Source: Eggerthella sp. CAG:368 (GTDB taxonomy: Bacteria; Actinomycetota; Coriobacteriia; Coriobacteriales; Eggerthellaceae). Taken from it: a stretch of 6,805 nucleotides of DNA. The notes below the pieces were generated by a model. The model did no database searches, was not told the origin of the DNA, and saw nothing but the letters and a program-made list of their open reading frames with translations. Location: the NCBI GenBank assembly GCA_000434775.1, contig FR895484.1:5058-11862 (forward strand). Reading direction: 5' to 3'. Positions 5,334-6,805 of this stretch are shown here, in pieces. Within the stretch, counting starts at the first letter, position 1; each line of letters begins with the position of its first letter. The position numbers and the translations under genes are program-made.

Positions 5334-6805
5334 ATGTCAGATACCATTCAGGATTTATACGGCAGCTTTTCCGCTCAAATGGAGCCTATTCAAGAAGAAG
5401 ATCGCTATTTTCGCTACCTGTTTGAAATAGCGCAGGCTTCCGATACTACCATCGATCAGCAGCGCGAAGAGTTGGTTAAGGTGGTTGATGAAGAATGGAT
5501 TTCGGTAATTGAAGAATCGCTTGATGCTATCAATAGCATTATTGAAAAGCCGCGCCGCTTCATTACTACCGAAGAAGAAGTGGTGCCTGTTTCGTTAGCG
5601 AAGAGGATTTCTGCCGATAGCGTGCGTCATCTGAGCCAAAATACGCAGTTTTTGGCGCCTTCGGATGATGGCGGTATTCATCCTACTAAAATCTTGAATG
5701 TAAATACGGCTGAAACGTACGATCTGTACGAAAACCGTTTTGTGTATCACCTGATTCAGCGTCTGCTTACGTTTGTGGACAAGCGTACCGATGTGATTTT
5801 CTGGTCTACGGGAAATGAGATTCGTAATCGTTTTACCATGCACAGCAAGATTGGCGATGCGTATGAAGAAATTGAGTACAACGTTGAAATGACGGTAAAA
5901 GACCGTCAGAACTTTGCCGAAAACGATGCTGACAACGTTGATACCTTCATGCGCATCGATCGTGTGCGCCGCCTAGTTATGGCACTGCGAAATAGCTCGT
6001 TTTGTCAGATTATGGAGGGGTGCTCGGTAGTGCGTAGTCCTATTCAGCGCACCAACCTTATCATGAAAGACCCGAATTATCGTAAGTGCTTTCAGCTGTG
6101 GCAGTTTATGGAGCGCTATGACAAAGTGGGCTACAACATTGAGGTAAAAGATTCTGCGTTGGCCTTTGACGATGAGTATATGGTTCAGATGTATACCAAT
6201 CTCATCAATAATTATGCGGTGTTCAAAAGTCTCATTTCTGACGATCGTAATCTATCTGAGCTTGCGAGCGAACAGCGAGAGCCTGTGGCGCCAAAGTTCA
6301 TTACGGAAATCAAGGAAGAGTTTGTAGACAGCTGCGATATTCCCGATGTGGAAGTACGTAAGGTGTTTATCGAAGAGGTTACTCAGGCGCAACTTGATGC
6401 TGAAGAGGCGCTCGACGAGCAGCGCAAAAAGAACAAAGAGCTGAAGAGCAAGGTAAAGGCCCTCAAGGTGGAAGTGTATGCGTTAGAAGATGAGCGCAAG
6501 GAGCTTTCTGAGCAGCTTGATCAGGCTAAAGAGCGTGAGCAGGGCTTGACTCAGCGCATGCAGCTCGCCGAGGCAGATTTGGATGAATTGCGTGATTCTT
6601 TGGAAGATGCTGAAGAGGGTAAGCAAGCTGCCGAAAAACAGGCAGCTCGGGCTCGTTCAGAAGCTGCAGCTGAGGTTGAGCGTATGCGTATGGAAACGGC
6701 GGCAGAGGTACAAAATGCGTTTGATGATGCCGTCAACAAGGTGGCTGCAGCAAAGGAAGAGGCTGCTGCTGCCGTTGAGGATGTGAGGATTCAGAGTCAG
6801 ACCGC
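5334..6805 (+). CDS. DUF2357-domain (McrC-partner-like) protein with long coiled coil (partial, 3' cut by window)
   Basis: This frame is open for 490 codons to the window end without a stop. The start is well fixed: an in-frame TAA (5331-5333) directly precedes ATG 5334, and GGGG at 5324-5327 lies 6 bases upstream. Residues 1-330 look like a DUF2357-type domain. The characteristic 'Y-D-L-Y-E-N-R-F-V-Y' is at 129-138, and a second recognisable stretch, R-T-N-L-I-M-K-D-P-N-Y-R, is at 239-250. From about residue 345 to the cut at 490 the protein is almost pure charged, Ala-rich helix with heptad-like spacing (E-L-K-S-K-V-K-A-L-K-V-E-V onward), a probable coiled coil. Family members often end in a PD-(D/E)XK nuclease domain. 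That part would lie beyond the window, so nuclease activity cannot be claimed. Its position after a McrB-like ATPase supports a McrBC-like pair. I base the DUF2357 assignment on remembered motifs. Confidence 0.78.
   Translation, partial: MSDTIQDLYGSFSAQMEPIQEEDRYFRYLFEIAQASDTTIDQQREELVKVVDEEWISVIEESLDAINSIIEKPRRFITTEEEVVPVSLAKRISADSVRHLSQNTQFLAPSDDGGIHPTKILNVNTAETYDLYENRFVYHLIQRLLTFVDKRTDVIFWSTGNEIRNRFTMHSKIGDAYEEIEYNVEMTVKDRQNFAENDADNVDTFMRIDRVRRLVMALRNSSFCQIMEGCSVVRSPIQRTNLIMKDPNYRKCFQLWQFMERYDKVGYNIEVKDSALAFDDEYMVQMYTNLINNYAVFKSLISDDRNLSELASEQREPVAPKFITEIKEEFVDSCDIPDVEVRKVFIEEVTQAQLDAEEALDEQRKKNKELKSKVKALKVEVYALEDERKELSEQLDQAKEREQGLTQRMQLAEADLDELRDSLEDAEEGKQAAEKQAARARSEAAAEVERMRMETAAEVQNAFDDAVNKVAAAKEEAAAAVEDVRIQSQT

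Noticed and set aside
1..6805. Classical McrBC-type DNA restriction locus as the sole explanation
   Set aside because: There is no DNA-binding domain in the ATPase, the ATPase is membrane-anchored, and the nuclease part of the partner is not in view. I keep defence only as one hypothesis.

Overview
The window holds seven protein-coding genes, all on the + strand and closely spaced. I see no RNA gene, mobile element or CRISPR array. Base composition is intermediate. Shine-Dalgarno sequences are clear, and both ATG and GTG starts are used. Together with the Y/F-A-W-F signal peptides of the exported proteins, this suggests a Gram-positive bacterium. My best guess is an actinobacterium of the Coriobacteriia (Eggerthellaceae-like). 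A Clostridia-like firmicute is not excluded, because the placement rests only on protein flavour.

Positions 1-2635 carry four tandem, divergent members of one exported-protein family. The first is only a C-terminal tail (3-113). The next three are complete (121-972, 983-1870, 1871-2635). Each complete copy has a short basic N-terminus, one hydrophobic segment ending in A-[ST]-[FY]-A-W-F-[ST], an L-x-P-[IV]-[ST]-T motif, a hydrophobic-R-[VM] strand motif, and a C-terminal 'EG[CT]D' strand-turn. The signal resembles that of TasA/camelysin-type proteins processed by SipW-class signal peptidases. The gene at 2700-3524 encodes such a peptidase, with Ser54/His96/Asp115, two membrane spans, and an unusual Ala/Glu-rich helical plus Ser/Gly-rich C-terminal tail.

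A strong hairpin with an interrupted T-tract (3538-3578) separates this exported-protein and peptidase block from two further genes. The gene at 3596-5278 encodes a membrane-anchored McrB-like AAA+ ATPase with two transmembrane helices, a short coiled coil, a Gly/Ala linker and an AAA domain. The gene from 5334 to beyond the window end encodes a DUF2357-type (McrC-partner-like) protein. It runs into a coiled coil of about 150 residues before the window cuts it. It has no stop codon in the window.

As a working model (inference), the peptidase matures the tandem surface proteins, and the membrane-anchored AAA/DUF2357 pair works at the inner face of the membrane with it. The pair might act in assembling or regulating the surface structure, or as a defence or surveillance arm related to Type IV restriction (McrBC). 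All three non-substrate proteins have a predicted cytoplasmic helical or coiled-coil segment that could link them. The hairpin could set a high-to-low expression step between the surface proteins and the ATPase pair.
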